Assembly (NCBI GenBank): GCA_023512835.1
Contig: CM042089.1
Coordinates: 2,075,987-2,139,986 of the forward strand
DNA from: Taxillus chinensis
Taxonomy: Eukaryota; Streptophyta; Magnoliopsida; Santalales; Loranthaceae
Length of the DNA: 64,000 bases
Direction: 5' to 3'
Shown here one piece after another: positions 1 through 15,000 of this stretch. Numbering within the stretch: position 1 is the first letter of the stretch; each line of letters starts with the position of its first letter. The position numbers were made by a program, and so were the translations under genes. The notes under the pieces were generated by a model. That model ran no database searches, was not told the DNA's origin, and saw only the letters and a program-made list of their open reading frames with translations.

Positions 1-3000
1 TACATAAAAACTCTATAATGTGGAGATTGGAGACATCACAAATAAATCAATAAATATGTAGAGTTTAAGTTTGGTTTAAACCATAGTTCCCTTTGTACAA
101 GATTGATGACAATTAAGTCCTAGCTTCAAACTAACAATTTTTATTGCAATTTGAACAATGGTGAGATTATTAATCCATCGCAACGTTAAAACTCGGGTAA
201 TGGGAGTGAATATAGTGCTCTGCTGAGCCTAGCGGAGTTTAAAACTCCGAAACGGTTTGTGTAAGTAATTGCCATTATATTTAGTTACTAAGAATATTCA
301 TGAGTGGTTATGTAGTCCCAGAGATTTATTTGAAGAAAAGGCGGACAAATAGTTACTTAAATCTTCTTCTTTTTTTCAAAAAAAAAAAAAAACTTTTAAA
401 CTCACCGGATCATGAATAGTTCATCTGCACATTTAAGAATTTATTATTTATTTTCTAAAATATTTTTTGTTTTTTTTATATTTTATTTAGTACTTTTTAA
501 GTGAATATAATAAGTAAAATAAAAAATAAAAAATAATATAGCAATATTATTTTAATAAAATATATAAATTATAAAAAAAAATAAAATGTAGATTTTAAAA
601 AAAAGTAAATTTTAAAATAAAATTTTAACAGGTATTAGTTAAAATTTAAAAAACTTAACGTGACTATTTTAACACAACAATCTATGTAAGATATTTTTAT
701 AATTATAAAAATTTATTAAACAAAATCTTCTATTTTCTCTTTTACACGTTTTCTTCGATTCATGATGGCAGCATAGAGGGTGGAAAGAAAAGAGTGGGAA
801 CATCCCAAGAATCTCCGTCTTCTTTTTCGCCCCCAAGACGGCCCCTCTCCCCAATCATTCAGTTTTATAATTTTTACTTCTATTTTAAAATATAAATAAT
901 ATATTATTTAATATATTTTATTTATCATTTTTATTTTTATTTATCACTTATTATATTTTATTTAAAATTATAATTTTTAATTTAATATTTATCATTTTTT
1001 ATCTCAAGCACATATATATATATATATCAATAAATATATTAAAAATATTTAAAAAATAAATAGTAATCCTTCAAATATAAAAATAATCTCTTATTTTTAT
1101 TTTTAATCTCTAAATTTTAATTAAAAATTTAACAATATTATTCAAAAATTATTGTAAGAATATTAACAAGTGGATATATAGTCGGAGATTTATTTGAAGA
1201 AAGAGGCGGACAAACAGTTACACTTAAATGAATATAATAAGTAAATTAAAAAATAATAAAGAAATAATATAATAATATTATTTTAATAAAATATAAAAAA
1301 TAGATTGTAAATTTTAAAAAATAGGTAAAATTTAAAATAAATTTTTACAAGTATTAATTAAAATTTAAAAAACTTAACGTGACTATTTTAACATAATAAT
1401 CTATATAAAATATTTTTATAACTATTAAAATTTATTAAACAAAATCTTCTATTTTCTCTTTTACACGTTTTCTTCTGTTTAAGATGCCAGCACATAGGGT
1501 GGAAAGAAAAGAGTTGGTCAACATCCCAATAATCTCCGTCTTCTTTTTCGGCTCCGCCCGGCCTTCCTAGAAGCATTTGTTTTATAATTTTTATTTTTAT
1601 TTTTAAGGAATGAATAATATAATATTTAATATGTTTTATTTATTTATTATAATTTTATTTTAATTCTTTAAAATTATAATTTTTAATTTTACATTTATTA
1701 TTTTTCCTATTAGTACGTATATATTAATATATATAATAAAAAATATTTAAAAATAAATAAAAAATCCTTCTAAAAATTCTATTTTAATTTTTATTTTTAA
1801 TCTATAAATTTTACATGATGCAATATAATTTTTATTCAAATGTTAAAATTTTCTCTAAAATTTTTTAAAAAAAGTATAATTTAAAGCACTAAGGTGAGTG
1901 TTGTACTGTTGTTACTTCATATATTTTTTTCTATAAAATTGAATTAACACCGAGCAATACATTGTGGGTATTTTGTCAATGGAACCACCAATCTAAGCAT
2001 CATCAAAATAGCCTCATTTGTATTTAAATGACACTCGTTTTGAAGTTCCCTTCAAATATTTGACAGTTTTCATTTCAATAGATGTCCATTAACCGGCCGG
2101 CTTACTATACCCAATGCATAAATTAGTAAATAACTATTTAGGGGGGCAATGTCGTCGAATACATACAAAAAATGAACAAAAAAGATAAATCATTGGTGTT
2201 TGTTGCGTGGGAATAATGTCAATTACATGGGGAAGAAACACGAGAACATGGATGATGAGATCCCAAAAGCAGAGGTCGCGGTCGCTTTTTTATTTCCCAG
2301 AGCGACAGCATGCATTACCACGTAGCAGAGTCACTCATTTCTAGGGTGCCATTTATATTAAACATACGATTTATGCTCCGTTGGCAGATTAATTAAGTAT
2401 TGTCTTGCTAACAATAACATAAAATTTATATAATAAAATACATTTGGAGTGCGGTGCACCGAATAAAAGATATAAAGTTTATATAATAAAACGCTATACC
2501 AGATAAGGATGTGAAACTTTAAAATATCGAGCAATCATTGCGATTTGATCAGGAAAAATTGATCGATATATATTAAAATCATTGTTCGAAGAACCGGGGG
2601 AAAAAAACAAAACAAGCAAACAAAAAAAAAAACTTTTCACGACTGGTTTATTCTTAAATATATCAATATTATAATATAAATATTTGTAATTATTAATGTG
2701 AGGTGAAGATATTTTCTTGGAAAACTTTATATTGAAAAAATATTGTCCTTTTTTCTTTTGTAAAAACTTGTATGAAAGCCATTTAAAGGTACATGAAGGA
2801 GTGATGTGTGATTTTTCATTTTTGTATAAAAGGGAATGAGTTAAACAAGAAAAAAAAAAAAGAAGGTACTGGGTTGTAGAAAAACAACTCTATAGAAAAT
2901 TAGTTTTCTCGTGCTTGAAAAGCCGAGAAAATAAAATGTGATATACATTAATCTTTAAAGGATAATTTGTTTTGACATACGGTATAATTTGATGTGAAAA

Positions 3001-5400
3001 GATTGGTGTCTGGCATAAATAAATTGTTTGAGAGTTCGAATAAATTTCAAATGGGCTTAAATTTGAATAATATTATGGCTCCGCCAGCCTTTACAAGTCC
3101 CCAAAGTTTCAGGGTTATTAGATATGGGAAAAGGTTAGTTTCATAATTATTTACAGGAATTGGTTTTTTTATTCATTGGGTTTCCATGTTAAAGATAGGT
3201 TTTTTGATGTTGTTTTTCTTGCTAAATGTGTGGGTTTTAGGGGTTTTCTACGTGCATTGGAGAGCTGCGGTCAACTTGTACCTTGCATTAACTGATGATC
3301 ATTCTCACTTCCTTTCTATGCAACATACAAAGCAATACATCCTAAATTTAAAAGGACAAATACAACATTAAGTTGATGAAAATTTACTAACCGCTGGATT
3401 TTAAATTAGAGTAATTAAATCCTTTATACTAATACGTAAAAGTAATTGAACTTATTTTATTTCTATTTTATAATTTTTATTTCTATTTTATTTATTTCTC
3501 ATATTTTATTTTTTATCTCTATTTCTATCTTTATTCTTTTAAATTATACTTTTTTATTTTTTATTTACTATTTTTTTTTCATATATTCTATTTATTATAA
3601 CCAATCAAAAATATACATAAATATAATTAAAAAATATTTAAATAATAAATAGTAATCTCTCAGAGATTCTCACTTTAATGTCTATTTTTAAATTTTATTT
3701 TATAATTTTTATTCAAAAGTTAAATTTTTTCTATTTTTTTAAAAATATTTTGAAATAGCTAGTGTATATACTCTAATCAAGATATTATATTTGGGGGAGG
3801 TAAAAACTAGATTTTTAGGAAGAGGACAGTTTATATATATATATAGTTAAAGAATAAATTTTTGTTATGAAATATAAACTTTTTTTAATTAGTAATACAA
3901 AATTTTAATATGAAATATAAAAAAAATTTAATCAAGTATAAAATTTTAAACAACCCCCAAAGTGACTAGTTTCAGAACGAATTTAGTTATTAAAGTTAAT
4001 CAATTTTCGTAACTTTTAAAGAGATTTTAAAAAAGCTCAATTTAATATTATAATCAATTATCAAATTAAAATGTTTTTTAAAAATTAAAGAATTCGATTA
4101 GTTTTATTTTAAGTTTAGAAACAAAATCAATTTTCCGTGTAATGTTGAAAACAAAATTTGCCACGAAAAAAGATATTTTAAGTCTTCAACAACGATGCGG
4201 CCACGAGCAAAAGCAACAAATGACGCATCATTTATTTCTTTTTTATTTTGTTTTTTAAAATAAAACCAGGCACATCAATGATCAATCGGTCGGTGGCGGC
4301 GTGGCGCACTAGGGCTTGTCACCTGCCAGTATCTCTACTAGTGTTTCGATTCAATAAATTAGTTTTTTTATTATTAAGTGACCACATTTTGAATTGATAA
4401 TTACTTTAAACTAAATTACTATCTTATCTCATGTAAGTTAAGGAATTTATGTATACATTCATACTTTTTCATTTATAAGGTATATTTATGCTTGGAATCA
4501 CTAGTCATTTTTTATTTTTTTATTTTTTTCTTTTTTGATGAGCTAGCTTTTTTATTAAATGATTAATTAACAGCCTCGATGTGAACATATGTAAAGGCGA
4601 AAATGATATTTAATAAAATTAAATGCATTCATAATTTCAATTCTTCAATAATAAAACTTCAAATTAGAGTTTCCCTTACCTATTTATAAAATTAAACATT
4701 AAGAACAGAAGTACACTCATTTTAAAATCGAAACAATAAACTAAAATAAAAACAAATAGGCCTCTAACCACCATGCTTATATCGTTCGGAGCAGGCACAT
4801 AAATAGAATTTTTATTAAAAACCACCACAGAAGGAGCCCCGGGCAAAAAATTGATAAGATGATATGATTTTTAATAATAAAATTATTTTTAAAAATAATA
4901 AATTTAAATAATTTAAATTATTCATGAATAACATAAATTTTAAAATCCTACTTTTAAAAACAATCTTCAAAACGTAACCCTAGTTTTCCGCAATAAAGAA
5001 GAAAATGACAACAGTAAAAGAGGTTACATTAATATGAAAATTGTAACCGAAACCCACAGCATTCTTCCCAAAATACATGCAATGCCAAAAAAAAGGAAGT
5101 GAGAATGATGATCGATTCATGACACAGAACCTAAACAATGGAGCATTTGATTTTATTTTCAATTCAATTAACCATTCACAATTTCAATAACTGAGCAATG
5201 GGAACTTTCTCCTTCTCCATAGAAAGTTCTATTGCACAATCTTTCATGATTGTGCAGCCGTACCATATGTGGCCAATTTTATTTTATTTTATTTTTAAAT
5301 TTTAATAAGTCTAATATGGGGCCAAATATTTAGCATCAATAATTTGCAATCATTTGAGAAATATTTGAAGAATATAAGGACACCAATCTAAATCCAAAAT
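1..5400. other. AT-rich intergenic region, no gene recognised
   Basis: Long A/T runs, no open frame with family resemblance, no convincing splice-linked exons on either strand. Apart from the tandem duplication at 288-1600 it holds AT-rich blocks of similar design near 880-1140, 1590-1860 and 3450-3740 (each T-rich, then an A-rich half with an 'aataaatagtaatc'-like core), which look like relics of one small AT-rich repeat family. A GC-richer patch near 4270-4340 has no recognisable coding content. Confidence 0.6.
288..1600. repeat. Degenerate tandem duplication, two copies
   Basis: Segments starting at about 288 and 1150 share 'gagatttatttgaagaaa' followed by a 'ggcggacaaa' core. Segments at 659-880 and 1379-1600 share 'gtgactattttaaca', 'aaaatttattaaacaaaatc' and a GC-richer stretch with 'ggtggaaagaaaagag' and 'atctccgtcttctttttcg'. 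The offset changes from about 860 to 720 bases because copy 1 carries extra sequence with poly-A/T tracts. Short minus-strand frames in both copies are similar only because the DNA is duplicated; I do not call them genes. Confidence 0.75.
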
Positions 5401-5539
5401 GATTATTATTACAGAGAACTTCGTATTTCATGACATGCCCTACTAAAATACTACCATCAAATAAGCCCAGATGACTCCACACCGACAAAAAGCAACTAGA
5501 AAACAGGTCAAAAGATGCCCATGCATTTGCATTACAAGA

Positions 5540-6097
5540 ACTGAGCTACGGAGAACCTCCAGCCCCCTAACAGGTACTGCTGACCTACTTCAGGCTTACC
5601 CTTTTATGTCCAAAACTTTTCCCAAAATAAGAAAATGAAATGAAAAAAAAATCCAAGAAATATTGCAGATCTATGTAAATGGAAGATAGCCAGCCCACTC
5701 CCAGACACCAGACGAAACACCACACCAAGGCCACAGAACATGTACCTCAAGCTCTCAGTGGCTTTGGGGAAGGGCCACGGTAGGGAATTGATGCTGTTCT
5801 AAAGTAAGCAATATCTTATGATGCATGGTACCTGCGAAAAATTTGAAAAATAGCATTATCAACATAACTAGTTTGGTAACAGTCTAGAAGACAAAAAAAA
5901 AACTTCAAATTGCAAAATTCATCGCCCAACAAACAACAAAATCCAATGTTGTAACAGAACTGCCCCGTGTTCTCCATAAATAGTCACTATGCTTTGAAAA
6001 ATAAACAATTCGAGAATGCCAGTAAACTAGAAGGGTAAAACAAACCAACAAGCTCCCGCAATATCTGAATTGTCACATCCTTTAGACGTTTGGATTT
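5540..6097 (-). other. 3'UTR region of the G3BP-like gene
   Basis: Immediately downstream of the stop codon (minus sense), non-AT-rich sequence continues to about 5540 with no open frame. A 'tttcgcag' sequence at about 5835 (minus sense) could be an acceptor of a spliced 3'UTR exon. I cannot place the poly(A) site. Confidence 0.4.
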
Positions 6098-9000
6098 CTA
6101 ATACACCTGACGTGAGGTACGCTGGTAGAAACCATTGCCTCTTGACCTGTTGTAATCCCCATCATTTTGGTAGCCGCCCCGACCCGAACCCTGAGCAACA
6201 AAGCGGCCTCGTAGAGCCTCACCTTGATAAGCCCCTCTTCCTCTCCCCCTTCCTGGTAAAAATAAAAATAAAAAATAAAATTAAGGCAATTAGCTGGAAA
6301 GGACTGCCCAACATAAAACTAATCACCTTCGCCAATTTGACCAGCACAAGATACAAAGTAGCATTAATCATTTTCACCTAGTTCACTTTAGTTGTTCAAT
6401 AAACCTAATCACAAAATGATAGCAGAAGCTCAAGATTCTTTACTACGGGCAAATTTCTTGAGAAAGGCCAATTTGCCAACAAAATGAGTACACGGAGATA
6501 ATGAGTACATGACAAACTGAAAATACATTACGAATGACTCTGCATCTAACTAATCGAACACAGTACTCAAGCTAAACAAAAGTTATATGGAAAAAACACT
6601 TGTAAGCGCAGAGCCCACATTTAAGTTGAAGGGATAAAACAGCTCTTAAAAATATCATAATAAAACACTAATCATCATATATGCTTCAGGAAAATGCCAC
6701 AAACCCTATACTGTCTTGGATGGCAGATTTGTATACGACCTGAAGACGTAAAAAATTTCGGTGTATTGACTACCCAAGGAAAATGCACTCATGATCGCCA
6801 TGCCTAATTTATAATGTCAATTTAGTTGTTAATTATTATTCGCGAATTTTGAGCCATCAACGCTGGGGGTTTTCTTTCCAACACTGAGTCCAAGATGGAT
6901 TGAATCGTAAAAGCGTTAAATCAGAAATAACATGAACCTTCTTTGACACAATTATACTTGGATGAGTAAGGAACTCTACAATGACAACATGACTGACTTT
7001 AGCCAAGTGAAACCACAGGTCTCACCAATGAAAAAATAATTATTTATGGGATTATGGGTCAAGGTGCCAATGACCCAGGCCAAGCTAGGTTTTGGCATAG
7101 ACCAAGCAAGGCAAGGCTCAGTACCGGTCCAGGTCAAAGAGACTGTAAATAGGTGCCCAAATGGCCTCTGACCCATGCTGTGGGCCATGGGAACAAAGGT
7201 TTCTCCAATTTTTTCCTTTTCCCTACTTTGGGCTAAGGTTGCATTAATTTCAAGTAACTTCAAAAATCAAATGCACCACCAATTCCACAATTAATCTCTA
7301 GTACACTAATATAAAGCAATGCGTAATAATAATTAAATATGACATGCTGCAATAATACAATTCCAATGATTATTACCGGTGAGAACATTAAAATGCAAGC
7401 TACAGTGACTACATAATCTTGTTCAAAATCCCAAACAGCCCACCATTACCGAAAGAGGCACATTGCATGCTTTTGTTTCTTTTTTATCTCAGACCATGGT
7501 AGCACAACACAGAAATGTGTCGTGTAGTCCTTGACTCTGGCCCAGTCTGCATCATGCTCAGGCAAAGACCATGACATGCCTTTTTGTGGCCAAGCTCAAC
7601 TATGCAAGGCTGTCTAGATTTCTGTGCCACAAAACAGGCCCAATGACACAACCAGTCCCAACAATAGAATTGAATTTTAAAAATAATAACTGTGAAGGGT
7701 CATCGTAAGTTAGTACCCATTTAAAGAAGGGACAAACAGTCCACTAGGGAAGAACTTTCAAGTTGCGGTATTTGATTTGTTGCCATGACAGCAGTGTCTT
7801 GGGTTTGGGCATAATTGTATATACCACAATCACCACTCAGAAAAATGGATTTTCCCACAATAAAGATACAGCATGCAGACTGCAAAGCACACTTGTAAGA
7901 ATCCCAGCATGCAAAAAGGCACCGAGCAAGTCAATTTCATGACCCTCGTCTTGGTACAAAATGTCTAGCAGAGTAAACCAGACCCAAAAATATCTATCTC
8001 ACGTCTGTTTTCAAGTCATCCTTTAGGATTCTAGCAGCATTTGAGATTACCCGTAAAGCAATTTGCACCCTATCTGTTAATTTCAGTGCCTTGATGATCA
8101 TATCCAACGAAAAATGCTGATATACCTCCAATTACCGTGTAGCACCACCTAGAGAATTCTGGATACTTTCTCCAAATCACAAACTAGCTTTTCTAATCAA
8201 TGTCATACACCGAGAGAAACGCCTCAATAAGGTCAAGGCAAACACCTCAACCTTCAAAAACAAATAAATCCCTACAAATCAACTTCAAAATTAAATATTA
8301 TTCATATAACGGGATTGTTAATATTTGAACTAATCAAAATGTTGATTAACATTAGTTCTACTTTCAGCTTCCATATCAATATTTAATATTTGAAACAAAT
8401 ACACAATATTGGCCAGGTTGTTGAGACTTGAGAGAAAGAGCTAAAACAAAACTTAATATCTACTGCAGTGTACACCTATAGGACTACCGCTTATAATCTC
8501 ATTTGTGCAAAGCCATGCGCACTGGGCAGCAAGGAATAGCTCCCATCGCCGGAGAAAGAGTCAACTCGATCATCTGTCATCATCATGTCACTCGTTTGGC
8601 ATCTGAGACAGCTTCAAATCACCATCCATTGTCACGTTGTTCATATGGCATCATCGTGTAGCTAGTCTAACGTCGAATCATATGTTGTTGTCATGTCATT
8701 TGCTGGACGATGTCCCTGCTACTACTTCGCATTGTTGGCTGATTGCTATTTCGACTTCAACGATCAACAACGACTACCACTACTGCTTCTTGTTCGACGA
8801 TTGACAACAACGACAGAGGAGTCTTCAATGCTGGGAGAGAAAGCTTCAAGACGGGTTAGGTTAGCCCTATGATTTTAGACCTCTATAAAAATGTATGCAT
8901 CAACGTGGACGCCTCATCCCATATACGAAATGATACAACAAAACAGTCCACCTAGCCCATACGAGGCGGGTGTCAGAGGAGGCAGGCTATGGGGCGTTGC

Positions 9001-12000
9001 CTCTAGGTAGGTTCCTTTTGAGGCGGGCGAGAGGGCGCATCAGCCTCTTTTTTTGAACCTTGAACAAACCACTTACCTTATGCCTAGATTACTGTTACAT
9101 AAAAATAACTCAATTACAAGGAGCTGAAAAACCACATGTTTACCCAACAAAACTCACACAACTAGAGTTTGTAGGATTCTCACACCACTGCCATATTTGT
9201 GCTCCAAATCTCCAATGCCCTAAAACATTGTCACATGTCCTAGGGACTGCAAGTCAGTTCATCTTCAGTCTATCAGAAACTTCATTTACAATCTATAAAA
9301 TATATCCCCCAAAACTTCATGTGTTTTCTTTGAGCATTTACAGTTTATAAGTTATATTACAAATACCAAATATATATATAGTGTTGCATTCAAACGTAAG
9401 TGTTTATCCGGTTTATGTTTTACACCATTCGAGTTTACTAAAAATAAGCTCCCCCCGTATGGATTCTTAATCCTCATCCTCTTATTTCAAGTTACACTTG
9501 GAAAACTTGAATTATACATTTTGAAATTCTATTAAATAAATCTTTGACATCAGTCAATGCATCATCAATATCCAAAAATTCATCTTTTAAAAAATTGAAA
9601 AAAACAACACCAACATGAATACGTTGGGACTTATGAGAGACATGCTCCTTAGTATTAAAAAGAATAGAGGTGAATCAGTGATTATTGCATTGCATAATAG
9701 AAAAATAAAGGAAACTAAATAGCTCCTCAGACTGTAAGGGTATACATTCAAAACTGGTAATGGAATAGCAGAAAATAAATAAAAGAACTGAGTAGATCGT
9801 ATATGCTTCTTATAAACAAGGGATAGATATCGGCACATACTTCCTCCTCGAAAATTATTGGTGCTATTTGCTCTCCTCTCTTCAATATACACTTGCCTCC
9901 CAGCCAACTGTATGGGAGAAGCCTGCAGTAATAATGGAACATATATTGATTTTCAAATACAGATTCTAGAATAATGATGCAAATAAAACTGCAAATATGT
10001 GGGGTATATAAATACAGAAATAGCATAGTAAAACTGACCATAAAATATATTATATTATCGAATATATATATACTAACTAATAACCAATACAAAATATAGT
10101 AAAAAGATAGGTCAAGAAATACATAATTGCCCCTTCATTGTCTAAATAAATAGGCCTTGCACATAAATCAAACGTGTTCCATTAAGTATATAGATAAATT
10201 TTAGGTTTCAAAGAAAAATTAAAACAAGACACTTGTCTAAATAAATAGGCCTTGCACACAAATCAAACGTGTCCCAGCAACAAGAACATTCACTGACAGT
10301 TATTATAGCAATTTAATGATACAAAGAAAAATATGATATGCCACTACCACAGATATGAGCAACTTCAGAGAGTAAAAGAACATTTATTTGAAATGAAATA
10401 ACCAGACACTTGACGACATAATTGAAACTAATAAACCAATAAGGATAGCAGAATCAAAGTTACAGTTTTTAGCTAAGAACAATATGCAAGCAACAAATGA
10501 AAGGGCAACAGTCCAAATGATAGATGTAAGAGAAGATGCATCATCGACTAATGAGTAAAAATATCAGTAACACTGCAAGTCTGGCAGAAGACAAGTGCAA
10601 TATAAGTATATAACAAATATATGCTATGTATGAATATCAAAAACTGTTGGAAAATCAAGTCACCAATAACCAGTGTATGCAAACTCAAGATTCAAACCTG
10701 CAGCGCATTTTGAACACCAAGAACATCTTCAAACTCGACAAAAGCATAGCAAACACCAATGTCCTGCATGTCCACTGCTAGTTAAAATCCTTTCCCTTAG
10801 AGTATATATACAAGGAAAACCATTTAGAAAGAAAGAAAGTTTACCTTGCGGTTCCTTAGGAACACACCATCTGGCTTGATTCTACCGAAATTCTTGAAAT
10901 CTTGCTCAATATCAAACACTGAGACAGTTGGAGGCAGGTTTCTTACATAGACAGAATTGAATTCGTCTGAACAGACAAAATGAACATGAATTAAACATAA
11001 GTTTCTTGGGAACCATATGCAAAAGTGATTGGGTGAAGCGGTGGACAAAGAAAATTTAAAAAAAAAAAATAAAAAAAGATATTTCCACAATCACAAGTAC
11101 ACCAAAGAAATATAATACACATAAATTTACTATACAAATTTTGACATCAAGTATTTACCTGAATAGAAGTTAGAAAAGCTATATTTCCCCAGTGTAAAGA
11201 CCCAGAGCATAAACATTATTTAATAAGTGACAGGCTACCTAACATCTCTTAGAGGGGCTGAATCAATGTTTGCCCTAATAGACTCCAACTCAAACTAGGT
11301 TTTTCATCAAAAAATATGCAATTTTAAATTACTGACAAGGAAAGAAACGGAGAGGAAAGGATCCTTGAAACAGTACAACAGTATTAATATTAATATTAAT
11401 GCAAATAGATTGTATATATGGGCAATTGGATGATGGACAAAAAATTCAACCTTCTTCTGCTAAGCCTTCCTCAGCTGCCTCCTCGACAGACTCACGCACA
11501 TTAGACACCACACTGTTTGACTGCTGACCAGCAGGCTCCGGCATGCAATGTAACTCTGAGGTTGGTGGGCTGCTTTTTATATAGGATGGTTGAACTGATG
11601 ATGCGGATTGCTCTTTGGACACACGCAGCTGCAGAAAATTCATTATTTAGAATGTCAGCGAAGGAAAAAAATCAAATATCAATGCCCCATTAAGAAAATT
11701 TCAAATTATAAAAGGTGTAAGTATACTCTTGTGTGCAGACCCGTGGTTAGTCAGTAATGATGGTCAAATAAAAACATTTATATGCTTTAATGTCTTTAAA
11801 AAAATAGGCTTCAACTTTACTCTTAATGAATAGATGAGCGTGCACATGTGACAAGAGAGATACATACAATAGATGCATAAGTTTTTTTGTGTCGATCACC
11901 AACAGTCTCCTCCACAGAAACTGCCCAAGGTTCCTGCACTGTGTTAAAAGTGCTATGATGTGAAGCAAATGACTCTTCTGCAGGAGTCTCCTCAATCACA

Positions 12001-15000
12001 GTTTCCCCCTCAGGGTCTTGTATCCGTTGTTGATCTGGGAGACTGTATTTGTCCACAGTATCATCTTCAAAATGTATTGGGTACTCATAATCCCTAGCCC
12101 CTTCCTCCGGGGCATAGTCCGAAACTAGCAGATCATACAAACGACCATTAAGTTTCAGTATCTCGTGCTACTCAATGACATCATGGTTTTATACATGAAT
12201 CATACTATTTCATAAATTTATAAATAAAAGGGACGGGGGTCAACACAAGCATGCCCACTACATATTCATTTTCCCTACTTCAATCATTACAGTTTTTATT
12301 GGGAATCATTACATAAAAACTTTGCAGCACCATCATCCCTACTTCATTTTCCCAATTGCACGATTATTCTCAGCCTCTATATCAATGATTAACCGACTTG
12401 GAGAAGAAATACAAATGCAGCTAGTTATTAATTTATAAATGTAAATAAATAATAGAAAACTCTACACACATGTTATCAAAAAACAAAACCAAAACAAAAG
12501 GAAAATTTATACACCCAAGAACAGTACAACCACATAAATTATTCATGATAAAGGTGTCAAAAAAAAAAGGATTGTCAATCTGCCACCTTTTGAAATAATG
12601 TGTTAAAACCTTTTTCTCAGAAAAAGTTGTACAATTTGCAGTCACTTTGTAGACATTAGTTTTGCCCAAAAAGTCAAAACTAAAGGTTTATCCTGTTCCT
12701 CTTTAACTAAACTACATATGCCATTTAAAAAAAGCATACAACATTAGTTTAACCAAAACTACCATGAATCTTCAAAACAAAACAAAACAAACAAAAAAAA
12801 CTTACTAAAATAGCATATGTACAACAGAGCTATTTGTTGCGTAGAAAAAATCCCACTAAACCTTCATTCCTGTACTGGAATACATATAAGCCAAGTGTCC
12901 TACGCCATCTATTACTAAAAAATCTATAACCAAAAAAAACTTCAATTCACTAATGCTTAGACAGTTGACCTCATTCATGCACAGAGCATCTAGCAATCTT
13001 CTGCGGGTTATATATGTGATATATCGTGGACTAATTAAAGTAGTTTTCCAATCTTCTCTCAATGAGCTCTCATGTCCTGATCAGGTATCCATCAATAAGC
13101 TTATTTATACTCAAAGGAAGTACTTTTTACTTAGTAAGTACCTTGTGAGTAAATATTGAAATTACAAAAACTATTACTATATAATTAACAAAAGGACAAC
13201 ACTTTGGACTACAGCATAAAACAAATGACAATCTGGCTCGACATTGTTAACATAATTACTCATGCAATCATAGTACAGGGCAACTAGAATGCAATTTAAA
13301 GGCTGTCACAGCCAGATTGTAATTGTTAACATAATTACCCATGCAATCATGCTACAAGTAACAGTGGTTAACACTAACTGAAACAAAAAAAAATGATGGT
13401 TTTCCTTTTTGTCACAGCAAAGGGCAGCTAGATCAGAGAAACTCAGAGTACCAAAAAGCTGCAAGTTCAGAAACAGGGGTTGAAAATCAAATTTATAATC
13501 ATGTGTTTGTGTCTCTATATATGCAATGATGCACATCCACAGACACAATTAAACCAAGACTTATATGCAACAATAAATCTTAATATATGAATCAAAAAGA
13601 ACAAATCAAACCACTATACCTGGAGGGACAGGTGAAGGAACAGGGCCAGGTGCATTAAATTGGGGCTCAAGCTTGCTTTCAAACTGTATTGTTTCCTCCT
13701 GATGATGGGGAATTCTTTGCTCATCAACGAATTGGAAGATATCATTAAGAACAAAGTAACCCTTCTCTTGAGGAGCAAGGAAAAAGCTCTGCACAAAGTT
13801 CCGCGGGATAATAAAATCCTTGGCTTTAACAGAGCCTGAAACCATAACCAAGATACCTCCCTCCAAAGAGTCGAGAGAATTTATTGTTTTGATCTCAATT
13901 CCTGTGAATCCTAAAGTCGTAAGGAGTTCATGGATTTTCTGCAAAATGGACAAAGAATTAATACACATTTCCTCCACAAAAACAGGATATGGAGAATGGT
14001 GAGAGATAATAGTCATGAAGGAGAGTCGTAGAAAATGTTCAAACTAGATTATCCCCTAGACACATGCATAAACAGAAGTTTTTATTTCACTGACATTAGA
14101 CATCCTCAAAACAGCACATTTTACTGCCTTTTGGGCCACCAAGTCGATGCAGTTAATGTATAATAAGAAAATAAAAACTGTATACTTATATGGTGTGCTT
14201 GGGTTTGGGGATAAGTGTGTATTATTAGTGCGGGATATTATTAGTGCAGTATTGACTATTTCACCTTCTAGTTTGAGAGTAATCATACCTCTAAAAGGTG
14301 TACTAATTTACTGTACATAATATTAATTTTAATTTTACTTCATGGTAACATTGTGGTAGAGCCGATTAGGGGAATTGCAAATTTAAACTCAACCGCATTA
14401 TAAATTAATAGACTTCCATAAAACAAACAGAAGGTTACAATAATTTGGTTCTGGTGATTTGCTCGCAATTGCTTAGAGTAAATGGCTGCAGAGCTAATTC
14501 ATGACTGGGCACACCTTGCATTTACTTGTTATGCGCTTCTTCTAAAAGGGATCAGTCCAACCTCACCGAAAATTTAACACACAGATTCCCATTTAGGCGT
14601 GAGCTTTGGCTAAAAATCAATAAAATTCAGCTGTAGCAAATCTTAAGTTTATGTAGAAGTACAATCATTAACTATCATAATACTAGTTAAACGTTCCTAA
14701 TGTCAGGTAATTGCCCTCTTGAGTTCAAGTTACAAACTAAATGATTATTTAAGCAAAGAAGAAAAAAAAATGAAGCAGATACCAATAATAAGTTCCCCTG
14801 TTTATACAATGGACAGAAGAGAACTAAGTAAAGCCGTTACGAGAAAAATAACAAATAATACTACGTGTCCAGGAAATGAAACTTTAATTAATCAACAACT
14901 GCACGGCATCATCAATTTTTAGTTCGACGAAATCAACACATGAGGACCACGCATCGAAGAACCAACGCACGCGACACGCGAAAAGAAAATTAATAATAAT

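Noticed and set aside
669..1576. Two similar 61-62 codon minus-strand frames (669-854 and 1388-1576)
   Set aside because: Similarity comes from the DNA duplication; no conserved motif, no plausible start context, and much of the product comes from AT-rich sequence.
9587..10092. 106- and 114-codon minus-strand frames
   Set aside because: They include the true exon 9922-9841 of the G3BP-like gene but otherwise run into intron; only the exon is retained.
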